The notes under the pieces are model-generated. The model was not told the origin of the DNA. It did no database searches and was given only the letters and a program-made list of their open reading frames with translations. Of a DNA stretch of 64,000 bases, positions 34,130 to 42,318 are shown piece after piece. This stretch comes from Mucilaginibacter kameinonensis. GTDB lineage: Bacteria > Bacteroidota > Bacteroidia > Sphingobacteriales > Sphingobacteriaceae. Where the stretch lies: the NCBI RefSeq assembly GCF_003675385.1, contig NZ_RCWZ01000004.1:124001-188000 (forward strand), given 5' to 3'. Positions within the stretch are counted from its first letter, which is position 1. Every line of letters starts with the position of its first letter. The translations under genes and the position numbers were made by a program.

Positions 34130-34582
34130 TTATTCTGCCCGCGACCAGGTAGTTGTACGCCCGAAAAGTGAAATGCCGATGTATCCGCGGATATCAAGAG
34201 TTTCGCCTTTGTAGGTCATTTTGCAGGAATATGTTTTACCGTTATTGGGATCGTAGATTGTTCCGCCAGAATATTTATTATCACCATCTTTTACAAAATC
34301 GGCCAATACAGGCAGGCCTAACCTCGGTCTTGAGCGCAGCTTTTCATCGGTATTCATTTCATCAACCTTAGGCTTCCCGTTTTTTAAGGGCTCCTTAAGC
34401 CATACCACTTTGCCGTAAAACTTGCCGTTGCTTTCTTTAGTGATCTGGATTTTGGCACTTTTTACATCATTGTACCATAAGCCTTCAATTTTATCGGTTT
34501 GCGCTTTTGCGTTGATACTTACAGCTACAATAGTTAGCAGGATTAATGCAAAACGGACGAAATGTTTTTTTGATGCTGACAT
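34130..34582 (-). CDS. DUF2147 secreted protein
   Basis: 150 aa with signal peptide (FALILLTIVAVSINAKAQ) and the DUF2147 pattern: IEGLWYNDVKSAKIQITK, YGKVVWLKEP, YSGGTIYDPNNGKTYSCKM and LDIRGYIGISLFGRTTTW. Small beta-barrel (lipocalin-like) periplasmic proteins; function unknown, binding of a hydrophobic ligand is plausible in a fatty-acid locus. The 31-nt gap to the dehydrogenase gene suggests co-transcription. Confidence 0.85.
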   Translation of the reverse strand: MSASKKHFVRFALILLTIVAVSINAKAQTDKIEGLWYNDVKSAKIQITKESNGKFYGKVVWLKEPLKNGKPKVDEMNTDEKLRSRPRLGLPVLADFVKDGDNKYSGGTIYDPNNGKTYSCKMTYKGETLDIRGYIGISLFGRTTTWSRAE

Positions 34583-34831
34583 TGCCTTAGGTGTTTTTTA
34601 TAATTAAAACAGCTCTTTTACGGGCGTATAAATGCGTTTTAAGTTTTACCAGGAGTGATACCCGGCATTAACTAAAACCCATTTAAAAAAGAGACAGAGT
34701 AGAATTATAAAATGGTTTAATAATTTTAGTCCCGGTAATTGCCGGTTGGTTTATAATAACAAATATCTATTTCTGCGGCGCTTTATAAAGGTCTAAACGG
34801 CGGAAACATTTGTCAATATTTCGGATTAAAG

Positions 34832-35101
34832 CTAATTGGTTTTATTTGATAACTGCGCTACCAGATTGATATATTGCTGCATGGCATCATCTGCTGAAGT
34901 TCCTTGCAATTTTAACCATGCATCATACTTTGCTTTAGCCACAAAATCAAACATACCGGGAGGGTTTCCTGTATTTATATCACCTTCCGTTGCTTGTTTA
35001 TATAAACTGTACAGGCGTAATAATGTTTCATTATCTGGCTTTGAGGGCAGTTCTCTACTCTCTTTAACAGCACTTTGAAAGGCGTCTTTCAGGTTGGTCA
35101 T
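34832..35101 (-). CDS. Acyl-CoA-binding protein (ACBP)
   Basis: 89 aa, the canonical size. LKDAFQSAVKESRELPSKPD, LLRLYSLYKQATEGDINTG and KYDAWLKLQGTSADDAMQQY match the four-helix ACBP fold, with the conserved YxLYKQAT-G and K-x-x-AW segments that contact the CoA. It would buffer long-chain acyl-CoA in the cytoplasm. Such proteins are mainly eukaryotic; here it is embedded among beta-oxidation genes. Confidence 0.92.
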   Translation of the reverse strand: MTNLKDAFQSAVKESRELPSKPDNETLLRLYSLYKQATEGDINTGNPPGMFDFVAKAKYDAWLKLQGTSADDAMQQYINLVAQLSNKTN

Positions 35102-35194
35102 ACTTAAATTATTAGAAAGTTAAAAGCGGAAGGCATAAAGCTTAAAGCTGCTGAGCTACTAATCGTTTCAGTTGATTATTACAGGTAAATCTCA

Positions 35195-35638
35195 TCAGGC
35201 AGGATTGCCCTCTTCAACATAATCGCTGCTGCGGGGTGCTTTCATAAACATCTCGCTTAACTCCGCAGGTAATATGGCGAGTTTACGCTTTTCCATATCT
35301 ATCCATGAACCCTCGGCATTTACGATAGCAGCTTTAACACCATCGCTCCGGTATAGTTCATGCCTGATTGCCCAGCGCGAACCATCAGGCCGGGACCTGA
35401 TGAGTTCGCAGGTTACCCTGATCTGCTCGTTGATCCCTATTTCTCGCAGGTAAATCATCTCTTCCCTGAATAATACCGGCCCTATTTTGTATTCATAAAG
35501 AGTGGGCAGTTTTAAACCCAGTCTTTCCAGCATAATTATGCGGGCCTGAGCTGCAAAATCTGCATAAGCAGAATGCCGCATATGCTGGTTCGAGTCTATC
35601 TGTGACCATAGCACCTGTCCTTCATAAAAAAACTCCAT
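35195..35638 (-). CDS. Acyl-CoA thioesterase (4HBT family)
   Basis: 147 aa hot-dog protein. WSQIDSNQHMRHSAYADFA holds the catalytic Asp of the 4-hydroxybenzoyl-CoA thioesterase family; RVTCELIRSRPDGSRWAIRH is the central helix-strand unit. Hydrolyses acyl-CoA, possibly relieving CoA shortage. It follows ETF alpha by 13 nt. Confidence 0.85.
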   Translation of the reverse strand: MEFFYEGQVLWSQIDSNQHMRHSAYADFAAQARIIMLERLGLKLPTLYEYKIGPVLFREEMIYLREIGINEQIRVTCELIRSRPDGSRWAIRHELYRSDGVKAAIVNAEGSWIDMEKRKLAILPAELSEMFMKAPRSSDYVEEGNPA

Positions 35639-35651
35639 AGCTCTGATTATT

Positions 35652-36629
35652 TTATTGATGATGTTCCTTAAACTTTTTAACAGCTGCTGTTAGCCGTGGC
35701 AAAATTTCCAATGCGTCGCCAACTACGCCATAATTGGCAGCTTTAAAAAATGGGGCCTCCGGGTCTTTGTTGATCACAACAATAGTTTTTGAACCATTTA
35801 CTCCTGCCAGATGCTGTATAGCTCCCGAGATCCCAACGGCGATATACAAATTAGGGCGAATGGTGCCGCCTGTTTGGCCCACATGTTCGTGATGCGGTCG
35901 CCAATGAGAATCGGCCACCGGGCGCGAACATGCTGTGGCAGCACCCAGTTCTTTTGCCAGGTCCTCCAGAATACCCCAGTTTTCGGGGCCTTTTAATCCA
36001 CGACCACCCGAAACAACCAGTTCGGCATCAGCAAGCGGAACCTCGCCGGTTACTTTGTTTACCGATTTAATTTTTACACTAAAATTCTTTTCGCTAAAGC
36101 TTACCTCCAGTTGTTCAACAACCGCCTTACCCTCCAGCTTTTCAACCGGGAAGGTATTAGGCATCAGCATAATTACCTTTACCTCACTTAAAATATTTAC
36201 ATACGCAAATGCTTTACCCGAAAACACTGCTTTTTTAATCACAAAGCCTTTTTCTGTATCAGGGTACGAGAGCGCACCGGCTACAAGGCCTGCTTTTAGT
36301 TTTACAGCTACCCGAGGTGCCACCGCCCTACCCTTAATGTCATGAAGAGTCACAATCACTTTGCTATCCTCCTTTTGTGCTGCGGCTATCAATGCACCGG
36401 CATACGCACCGGAATGCAGGTCGTTCAAACGGCTATCGGCAACGTGCAGCACCTTTTGGGCGCCATACTGGCCAAGGCCTTCCATTTCTGTAGCGGCCAC
36501 ACTGCCTAAAGCAAGGGCAGTTACTGTGGTACCCATTTTTTTGGCTATCTGCGCGGCATATTGCACTGCTTCAAAGCTTTGTTTTTTTATAATTCCGCCG
36601 GTATGTTCTACTAATACTATTACAGACAT
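35652..36629 (-). CDS. etfA: Electron transfer flavoprotein alpha subunit
   Basis: 325 aa. The C-terminal FAD domain shows the family signature: VSGGRGLKGPENW, CSRPVADSHWRPHHEHVGQT, YIAVGISGAIQHLAG and VVINKDPEAPFF then YGVVGDALEI. With ETF beta it accepts electrons from the acyl-CoA dehydrogenase and passes them to the quinone pool through an ETF dehydrogenase not in this window. Separated from etfB by a 247-bp nested palindrome. Confidence 0.95.
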   Translation of the reverse strand: MSVIVLVEHTGGIIKKQSFEAVQYAAQIAKKMGTTVTALALGSVAATEMEGLGQYGAQKVLHVADSRLNDLHSGAYAGALIAAAQKEDSKVIVTLHDIKGRAVAPRVAVKLKAGLVAGALSYPDTEKGFVIKKAVFSGKAFAYVNILSEVKVIMLMPNTFPVEKLEGKAVVEQLEVSFSEKNFSVKIKSVNKVTGEVPLADAELVVSGGRGLKGPENWGILEDLAKELGAATACSRPVADSHWRPHHEHVGQTGGTIRPNLYIAVGISGAIQHLAGVNGSKTIVVINKDPEAPFFKAANYGVVGDALEILPRLTAAVKKFKEHHQ

Positions 36630-36655
36630 TTTTTATTTTTTTTAGTTGAGACGCT

Positions 36656-36860
36656 CCAGTGTGCACACCATAGGTGTTCGGAAGATGCAGATCAATTGTA
36701 AATGTTAAAAAGCTATGTCATTGCGAGGAGGAACGACGAAGCAATCTCGTAGCTATGCAGATCGGACATGCATTGGCTACGAGATTGCCGCGCTACGCTC
36801 GCAATGACATATTTTTTAGAGGCAATTTCATTTTTCGAACATCTGTGGTGCGCACACCGG
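36656..36860. repeat. Nested palindromic intergenic repeat
   Basis: Outer arms 36656-36683 and 36834-36860 (…GTGCACACCATAGGTGTTCG / TTCGAACATCTGTGGTGCGC…) are imperfect inverted repeats. Inside lies a second palindrome, 36716-36809, starting TGTCATTGCGAG and ending CTCGCAATGACA, related to the repeat at 60721-60802. Looks like one repeat inserted in another. Confidence 0.7.
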
Positions 36861-36876
36861 ATAATAAATATGATCA

Positions 36877-37620
36877 TTAAATAACTTTGGCCTCCGTATG
36901 CAACAGCTCTACCAATTCATCCAGATTGTCGGGGCTTACCAGTTTAATACCTGTCTTGGCCGGCGGCAATTCATAAGAAAGCATTTCGGTTACTGCCGTT
37001 ATTGTTGATGGTGTGATAACTTTTAACGGACGGGTGCGGGCAGCCATTATACCGCGCATATTGGGAATCCGGGCTTCGGCCACACCTTTTTGGCAGGAAA
37101 TAACCAAGGGCAAATTACAGGCGTCTGTTTCTTCACCACCTTCTATTTCACGCGTTACCACAGCAGTGTCAGCCTCGACCTGGATACCGGTTGCAAAACC
37201 AATGTAATCGATGTCCAGCAATTCGGCCAGCATAGCGCCTGTAGTACCGTTATTGTAATCGATAGATTCTTTGCCGCATAAGATAAGGTCATAACCCGCT
37301 CCGGCAGCATACTCTGCTATATAATGCGCTATTTCATAGGGGTCGTTACTATCTGCATCGATGCGAATGGCTTCATCACCACCCAACGCCAATGCTTTCC
37401 TGATCACGGGCTCCACATCGGCTTTACCCACAGTTACGAGGTGGACATCGGTGGCTATGCCGCTTTCTTTTAATTCGATAGCCCTGATCAATGCATACCA
37501 TTCATCGTACGGGTTGATTACCCAGGTAACGCCATCACTACTGACCGAGGTATTATTATTTTTCAATACAATTTTAGTGCTCGTATCGGGCACCTGGCTT
37601 ATGCACACTAATATTCTCAT
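36877..37620 (-). CDS. etfB: Electron transfer flavoprotein beta subunit
   Basis: 247 aa from the ATG at 37620 (MRILVCISQVPDTSTKI), the family start; the longer upstream frame crosses a palindromic repeat and is not real. VINPYDEWYALIRAIELKE, YDLILCGKESIDYNNGTTGA and the C-terminal NMRGIMAARTRPLKVI are ETF beta landmarks (AMP binding and the recognition loop region). Partner of etfA; electron acceptor of the acyl-CoA dehydrogenase encoded upstream. Confidence 0.95.
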   Translation of the reverse strand: MRILVCISQVPDTSTKIVLKNNNTSVSSDGVTWVINPYDEWYALIRAIELKESGIATDVHLVTVGKADVEPVIRKALALGGDEAIRIDADSNDPYEIAHYIAEYAAGAGYDLILCGKESIDYNNGTTGAMLAELLDIDYIGFATGIQVEADTAVVTREIEGGEETDACNLPLVISCQKGVAEARIPNMRGIMAARTRPLKVITPSTITAVTEMLSYELPPAKTGIKLVSPDNLDELVELLHTEAKVI

Positions 37621-37720
37621 TATCAGCTTTTCGTTTTTTAGGTTGATATTATTTAAGGGAAATGAAAGTCCCATGCCCATTACCGTTAACATGAGGAGTA
37701 AAAGCGCGGGCTTGTGCGAT

Positions 37721-37827
37721 TCCCCTCTTGAGAGGGGTGGAGGGGTGTGTTTCTGCTTTGATAAACTTGTTGGAGAAACACACCCCTGCTGCCGCTCGTT
37801 CCTTCGCACCCCCTCTCAAGAGGGGAT
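37721..37827. repeat. Intergenic palindrome, TCCCCTCTTGAGAGGGG family
   Basis: TCCCCTCTTGAGAGGGG (37721-37737) mirrors CCCCTCTCAAGAGGGGA (37811-37827), and AGGGGTGTGTTTCT (37741-37754) mirrors AGAAACACACCCCT (37774-37787), making a long hairpin. Related to the repeat near 39796, which shares TGTGCGATTCCC. Lies inside the fatty-acid operon. Confidence 0.75.
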
Positions 37828-37836
37828 TTTAAAAAA

Positions 37837-39633
37837 CTAAAAGCAATATTTATTTTCAACAATCAGTTTTGCTGCAATATTTCTGCGTGCCTGGGTGGTA
37901 TTAATATCCTCTGTTTTGGTGAAGCGCTTAAGTCCCATCAACATCATCCGTTTTTCATCGCCCTCGGCAAATGAGTTTAGCGCTTCCCTGCCCATTTTTG
38001 CAATGCGTTCTGCGGCATCATTGATATATACGCGCATCATATCCAGTTGCTCTTTGCAGGCATCTTCGCCCCTCAAACCAACCAATTTCTCCACCCTCAA
38101 TTGAAGCGATTCGCTTACATAAAGTTCTATCAGCATATCGGCCAGGTTCATCAATACTTCCTGCTCTTTACCCAATTGCGTCATCAATTTTTGAACAGCC
38201 GCTCCGGCAACCAGCAATATGGCCTTTTTAAAATTGGCTATATATTTCTTTTCTTTAGTAAACAAGCCATCTTCTTCAGCAGCGCCAAAATCAGGAATGC
38301 TTACCAGTTCGCCGGCTACCTTCTGGGCCGGTCCCATAAGGTCAAGCTCACCTTTCATGGCGCGTTTCAGCATCATATCAACGGTTAACAACCGGTTGAT
38401 TTCATTGGTGCCTTCAAAGATGCGGTTGATCCTTGAATCGCGGTATGACCTATCCATTGGAGCCTCTGCACTATAGCCCATACCACCGTAAATCTGTACA
38501 CCTTCATCAGTTACATAATCCAAAACCTCTGAAGCATGTACTTTAAGTATTGCGGCTTCTATGGCAAATTGCTCAGTCCCCTTCAACTTTGCTTTGTTTT
38601 CATCAAGGCCCGATGCGATTAACATTTCTGTAGCCTCTTCCATATTTTGGCTGGCCCTGTACACCGCCGATTCGGCAGCGTAAGTACGGATGGCCTGTTC
38701 GGCCAGTTTATATTTTATAGCCCCATATTTGGAAATAGCCCGCCCAAACTGTTCCCGTTCGTTGGCATAGCGTACAGATGAGGTGATCACATCCTTACTT
38801 GCGCCAACGGTTCCGCCGCCTAATTTGATACGACCGAGGTTTAGAATATTAACGGCAATCTTAAATCCGTTCTGACGCTCGGAAAGCAGGTTTTCAACCG
38901 GCACCTTGCAATCATTAAAAAACACCTGTCGGGTTGAGCTTCCCTTAATACCCATTTTATGTTCTTCCGTATTTAACGAAAGTCCCTCAAAATCTTTTTC
39001 GACAATAAACGCGCTTAGGTTTTCATCATCATCAATTTTGGCAAAAACGGTAAACACATCAGCAAAACCCGCATTGGTGATCCACATTTTTTGACCTGTA
39101 ATAAGATAATGTTTACCATCGGCAGAGAGCTTTGCCCTGGTTTTACCCGAATTGGCATCCGAGCCTGCGGCTGGTTCTGTAAGGCAATATGCCCCCTTCC
39201 ACTCGCCACTTGCCAGTTTGGGGATATATTTTTGTTTTTGAGCATCGTTGCCATAGTATAATATTGGCATAGTGCCTATACCCGTATGTGCCGAAAAAGC
39301 AACGGAAAATGAGTGACCGGCCCCTAATTTTTCCGTAACCAGCATGGCCGTTTTAAAATCCTTACCGAAACCACCATATTCTTCAGGTACGGATATGCCT
39401 AACAATCCCAATGCGCCGGCCTCATCCATTAAATGACGCATTAATCCCTCCTCCTGCTCATCAATACGCTGCAAATTTGGTGTCACCTGCTGTGCAAGAA
39501 AATTGGTACATGTTTCAGCGATCATCAACTGTTCTTCATTCCATTCTTCAGGAATAAAAATGCTGTCCGCGGAAGTTTCCCTGATCAAAAACTCGCCTCC
39601 TTTTATGGCTTTCATCGGTTCTGTGGCATTCAT
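37837..39633 (-). CDS. Acyl-CoA dehydrogenase (long VLCAD-like form)
   Basis: 598 aa, about 200 longer than ordinary acyl-CoA dehydrogenases, as in VLCAD-type enzymes. FAD/substrate blocks: CLTEPAAGSDANSG (about 153), MWITNAGFAD, MGIKGSSTRQVFF and YGGMGYSAEAPMDRSYRDS (about 384), then RIFEGTNEINR, whose Glu is the likely catalytic base as in VLCAD. The C-terminal extension (410-598) is helical. First step of beta-oxidation; first gene of the minus operon, behind the 29-bp element at 39699. Confidence 0.93.
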   Translation of the reverse strand: MNATEPMKAIKGGEFLIRETSADSIFIPEEWNEEQLMIAETCTNFLAQQVTPNLQRIDEQEEGLMRHLMDEAGALGLLGISVPEEYGGFGKDFKTAMLVTEKLGAGHSFSVAFSAHTGIGTMPILYYGNDAQKQKYIPKLASGEWKGAYCLTEPAAGSDANSGKTRAKLSADGKHYLITGQKMWITNAGFADVFTVFAKIDDDENLSAFIVEKDFEGLSLNTEEHKMGIKGSSTRQVFFNDCKVPVENLLSERQNGFKIAVNILNLGRIKLGGGTVGASKDVITSSVRYANEREQFGRAISKYGAIKYKLAEQAIRTYAAESAVYRASQNMEEATEMLIASGLDENKAKLKGTEQFAIEAAILKVHASEVLDYVTDEGVQIYGGMGYSAEAPMDRSYRDSRINRIFEGTNEINRLLTVDMMLKRAMKGELDLMGPAQKVAGELVSIPDFGAAEEDGLFTKEKKYIANFKKAILLVAGAAVQKLMTQLGKEQEVLMNLADMLIELYVSESLQLRVEKLVGLRGEDACKEQLDMMRVYINDAAERIAKMGREALNSFAEGDEKRMMLMGLKRFTKTEDINTTQARRNIAAKLIVENKYCF

Positions 39634-39698
39634 AAAGTTTTATTGGTTTATAATCAGGAGTAAAATTAGAGGCATTATTAAACCAAAGAAAGGGCAGC

Positions 39699-39727
39699 AA
39701 TGCGGAGATATTAGTCAAAAAGTCGGA
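39699..39727 (-). promoter_or_regulatory. 29-bp operator, copy controlling the beta-oxidation operon
   Basis: On the minus strand it begins TCCGACTTTTTGACTAATAT and ends CTCCGCATT; identical over all 29 bp to 40947-40975. Contains the direct repeat GACTttttGACT. Downstream, after GCCCTTT and 29 nt in total, comes CTAATTTTACTCCTGAT, also shared with the other copy. It ends 65 nt before the acyl-CoA dehydrogenase ATG. Likely binding site of the adjacent AraC regulator. It lies in the 334-bp gap 39634-39967, which otherwise holds a palindromic repeat. Confidence 0.8.
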
Positions 39728-39795
39728 AATGATTGAGGGGAAGGATGGGGTGTGGGGATATTGGTAGAAGTATTTGGGGAAAACAAAAAAGAGCG

Positions 39796-39900
39796 GGGGA
39801 AATGTGCGATTCCCTCCCTCGGGAGGGGTTTGTTCGTTTGAAATGCTGCATAAACCCCTCCCTGCAACTACACAATCCCAACGCTCCCCCCAAGGAGGGA
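39796..39900. repeat. Degenerate intergenic palindrome, same family as 37721
   Basis: Starts TGTGCGATTCCCTCCCTCGG and ends CCCCCCAAGGAGGGAATT, with AAACCCCTCC mirrored by GGAGGGGTTT inside. Shares the TGTGCGATTCCC lead-in with the repeat at 37711-37827. Confidence 0.6.
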
Positions 39901-39967
39901 ATTAAAAACTCCTTCGTACGCCTATGGTGATTAAACAGACCACAGGATGAACCTCGTAACTACCAGA

Positions 39968-40855
39968 TCAATGCGCAGATATTGCCCTGTAATCGGATGG
40001 CGACATACCAGTGTGTTTCTTAAAATATTTGCCAAACGAAGATTGATCGGGGAAATGGATACTCTCGGCAGCCCGGGCAATGCTTATTTCATGATTTCTC
40101 AGCAATACCTTGGCTTCCAGAATCACGGCATCATCTATCCATTCGCCGGCAGTTCTTCCGGTTACGTCCTTAATGGTTTCTGTTAAATGCTTTGAGGAGA
40201 CGTAAAGCGCATCGGCATAATACTGCACGTTGCGGTGTTCTTTATAATGATGGAAAACCAGGGCCTGGAAAAGTACATTCAGCTCTTGTTTCCTGGTTTG
40301 CTTGCCTTTTATGATGATATGCTGCTTTTCGTAAATAGCCTGGATCTCATAAAGCAACGTCATTAAAATACTCCTTGATATTTCAACATGATATGGATGT
40401 CCTTCACGTGTCAGTTTTTGCCTGATCAATAAATAGATCTCCAGTATCATTTTGGCATCGGCATTATCCGGATAGATCACTGGGATAGATGCACTGTTAA
40501 AATAACTGAACGATTCAAGAAAATGACTATTAACGCTGTTTTCGATCAAAAAAGCTTTACTGAATACAACAAACCGGCATAAAAAATCGGGGCTGCTATT
40601 GTATATTCTTAAAACATGAAAAGGGGTTGCCAGCAGCATGGCATCCGGGTGAGCATCGTAAATTTGCAGGTTTACTTCAACCTTGGCAGTTCCCCGTGTA
40701 CAAATGCCGATGATATAACCATCCGAACGATAGGGATATTCGCTCAGGCTTAATAGCTGCTTTTCATCAACAACAAAAAAATCGGCACCGGCCAGCTTAT
40801 CTGCATATAGATCTGCAAATTTCGACAGGCTTAACTGTCCAACCTTATTATTCAT
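39968..40855 (-). CDS. AraC-family transcriptional regulator
   Basis: 295 aa. The N-terminal about 170 residues form a cupin-like sensor region (YIIGICTRGTAKVEVNLQIY, DAMLLATPFHVLRIY). The C-terminal AraC domain has two helix-turn-helix units: VQYYADALYVSSKHLTETIK and ISIARAAESIHFPDQSSFGK, followed by FKKHTGMSPSDYR. It stands between the beta-oxidation operon and the FadL/SGNH pair, and identical 29-bp sequences precede both, so it is the obvious regulator of this fatty-acid regulon. The effector may be a fatty acid or acyl-CoA; not shown by the sequence. Confidence 0.88.
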   Translation of the reverse strand: MNNKVGQLSLSKFADLYADKLAGADFFVVDEKQLLSLSEYPYRSDGYIIGICTRGTAKVEVNLQIYDAHPDAMLLATPFHVLRIYNSSPDFLCRFVVFSKAFLIENSVNSHFLESFSYFNSASIPVIYPDNADAKMILEIYLLIRQKLTREGHPYHVEISRSILMTLLYEIQAIYEKQHIIIKGKQTRKQELNVLFQALVFHHYKEHRNVQYYADALYVSSKHLTETIKDVTGRTAGEWIDDAVILEAKVLLRNHEISIARAAESIHFPDQSSFGKYFKKHTGMSPSDYRAISAH

Positions 40856-40946
40856 ATAGTGTAGATATTATAATTCAGTTACTGCATTTATTAAAAAAGA
40901 CGGTTATAAGGCAATTTTTCTTATCTGATATTAAAAATAAGTTTTA

Positions 40947-40975
40947 TCCGACTTTTTGACTAATATCTCCGCATT
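40947..40975 (+). promoter_or_regulatory. 29-bp operator, copy controlling the FadL/SGNH genes
   Basis: Identical to 39699-39727 and in the same orientation relative to its target gene (here plus strand). It is followed by ATAGCCC, a T/C-rich tract and, 28 nt after the element, CTAATTTTATCCCTGAT. It ends 99 nt before the FadL-like ATG and lies 91 bp from the AraC start, so it could also affect araC transcription. Confidence 0.8.
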
Positions 40976-41074
40976 ATAGCCCTTTTTTTCTTTTCAATCC
41001 AAACTAATTTTATCCCTGATAGTTTCAAATTGTAACCTAAAAGCAATTTCCTGTCGCCAACCAATTATAATCTT

Positions 41075-42298
41075 ATGAGAAAAATTCTACTCCTGGTGCT
41101 TACCATAGCACCGCTATTAGCTTATTCCCAGGGTTTCCAGGTTAACCTGGAAGGGCAAAAGCAAATAGGTATGGGCCATACCGGTACGGGCATTGTACAG
41201 GATGGCGCTTCCGTATTTTTTAACCCAGGTGCAGTGGCTATGCTCCCCGAAAATTACATACAGGGAGGAATAAGCCCTCTATTATTCAAATCTGTTTTCA
41301 ACCCGGCCGGAACATCAATTCAAAACCACACTTCAAATAAAGTGGCAACTCCATTTCAAGCTTATGCAGTATGGGGGCCAAAATCTTCATTCTGGAAACT
41401 GGGTATTGGTGTTTATACTCCCTTTGGCGGTTTAACCGACTGGGGAAACACCTGGCAGGGTAAATACGTGCTGGAAAGCCTTAATCTGAAAGCCATTTAT
41501 ATTCAGCCTACGCTGAGTGTAAAATTGGCCGATTGGATGAGTATTGGCGGAGGATTTGTTTACAACCGCGGCAGTGTTGACCTGACACGGGCCATCCCGC
41601 TGGCAAATAGCAATGGCGATGTTGGCCAGGCCCGGTTAAAGGGTAGCGGCAAAGGTTACGGATGGAATGCGGGCGTTTACTTTAAAACGGAAGCGGGTAT
41701 CACCATTGGAATCACGCACCGCTCGCAGGTAAATACTACGATTCCGGCCGGCGATGCCATTTTTACTGTACCTGCATCATTACAAAGCAGTTTTCCGCAG
41801 CCCAATACTTTTAGATCAACCATACCATTGCCTGCTACTAATTCTATCGGCTTCGGATTTTATCCGGGCAGTAAATGGATTTTGGCGCTGGATGTTAACC
41901 TCGTAAACTGGGATAGCTATAAAACATTATCATTTGATTATAAAACCAACACAGCAGTATTACAGGATACTAAGTCTGCCCGAAATTACCAGCAGGCGTA
42001 TAGTTTACGCGGAGGCGCTCAGTACAAGGCAAATGATAAACTTGCCCTACGTTTTGGCGGCGGCTATGCCAGCACCGCCGTTTTGGATGGCTATGTAACT
42101 CCCGAAGCTCCAGATGCCAACCGGGTTTACGGCACCCTTGGTTTAGGTTATACCGTTGCTAAACACCTTGATATAGATATTTCCTTTGAGTATGAGCACC
42201 TGATGCAGCGTACCCAAACTAATTTCGAATCGCAGTTATCCGGAACATTTAAAACCGATGTATATATACCAGGTATCTCATTAGCCTATCATTGGTAA
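41075..42298 (+). CDS. FadL/OmpP1/TodX-type outer-membrane channel
   Basis: 407 aa. Signal peptide MRKILLLVLTIAPLLAYSQ, then GFQVNLEGQKQIGMGHTGTG and ASVFFNPGAVAML, the N-terminal plug region of the FadL family with its NPxxxxxL signature. The rest is alternating beta-barrel sequence ending in the aromatic-terminated strand SLAYHW. Transports long-chain fatty acids or other hydrophobic substrates across the outer membrane. Preceded by the 29-bp operator and followed 20 nt later by the SGNH lipoprotein gene. Confidence 0.88.
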   Translation: MRKILLLVLTIAPLLAYSQGFQVNLEGQKQIGMGHTGTGIVQDGASVFFNPGAVAMLPENYIQGGISPLLFKSVFNPAGTSIQNHTSNKVATPFQAYAVWGPKSSFWKLGIGVYTPFGGLTDWGNTWQGKYVLESLNLKAIYIQPTLSVKLADWMSIGGGFVYNRGSVDLTRAIPLANSNGDVGQARLKGSGKGYGWNAGVYFKTEAGITIGITHRSQVNTTIPAGDAIFTVPASLQSSFPQPNTFRSTIPLPATNSIGFGFYPGSKWILALDVNLVNWDSYKTLSFDYKTNTAVLQDTKSARNYQQAYSLRGGAQYKANDKLALRFGGGYASTAVLDGYVTPEAPDANRVYGTLGLGYTVAKHLDIDISFEYEHLMQRTQTNFESQLSGTFKTDVYIPGISLAYHW

Positions 42299-42318
42299 TC
42301 TTTTAAAGAAATCAATTC

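Noticed and set aside
37621..37809. N-terminal extension of ETF beta
   Set aside because: The extension is a translation of the palindromic repeat at 37721-37827; the family starts at MRILVCISQVPD.
39699..40975. The two 29-bp inverted copies as terminal repeats of a small transposon carrying araC
   Set aside because: There is no transposase, and sequence outside the copies (GCCCTTT and CTAATTTTA...CCTGAT at fixed distance) is conserved too, which fits promoters and not transposon ends.
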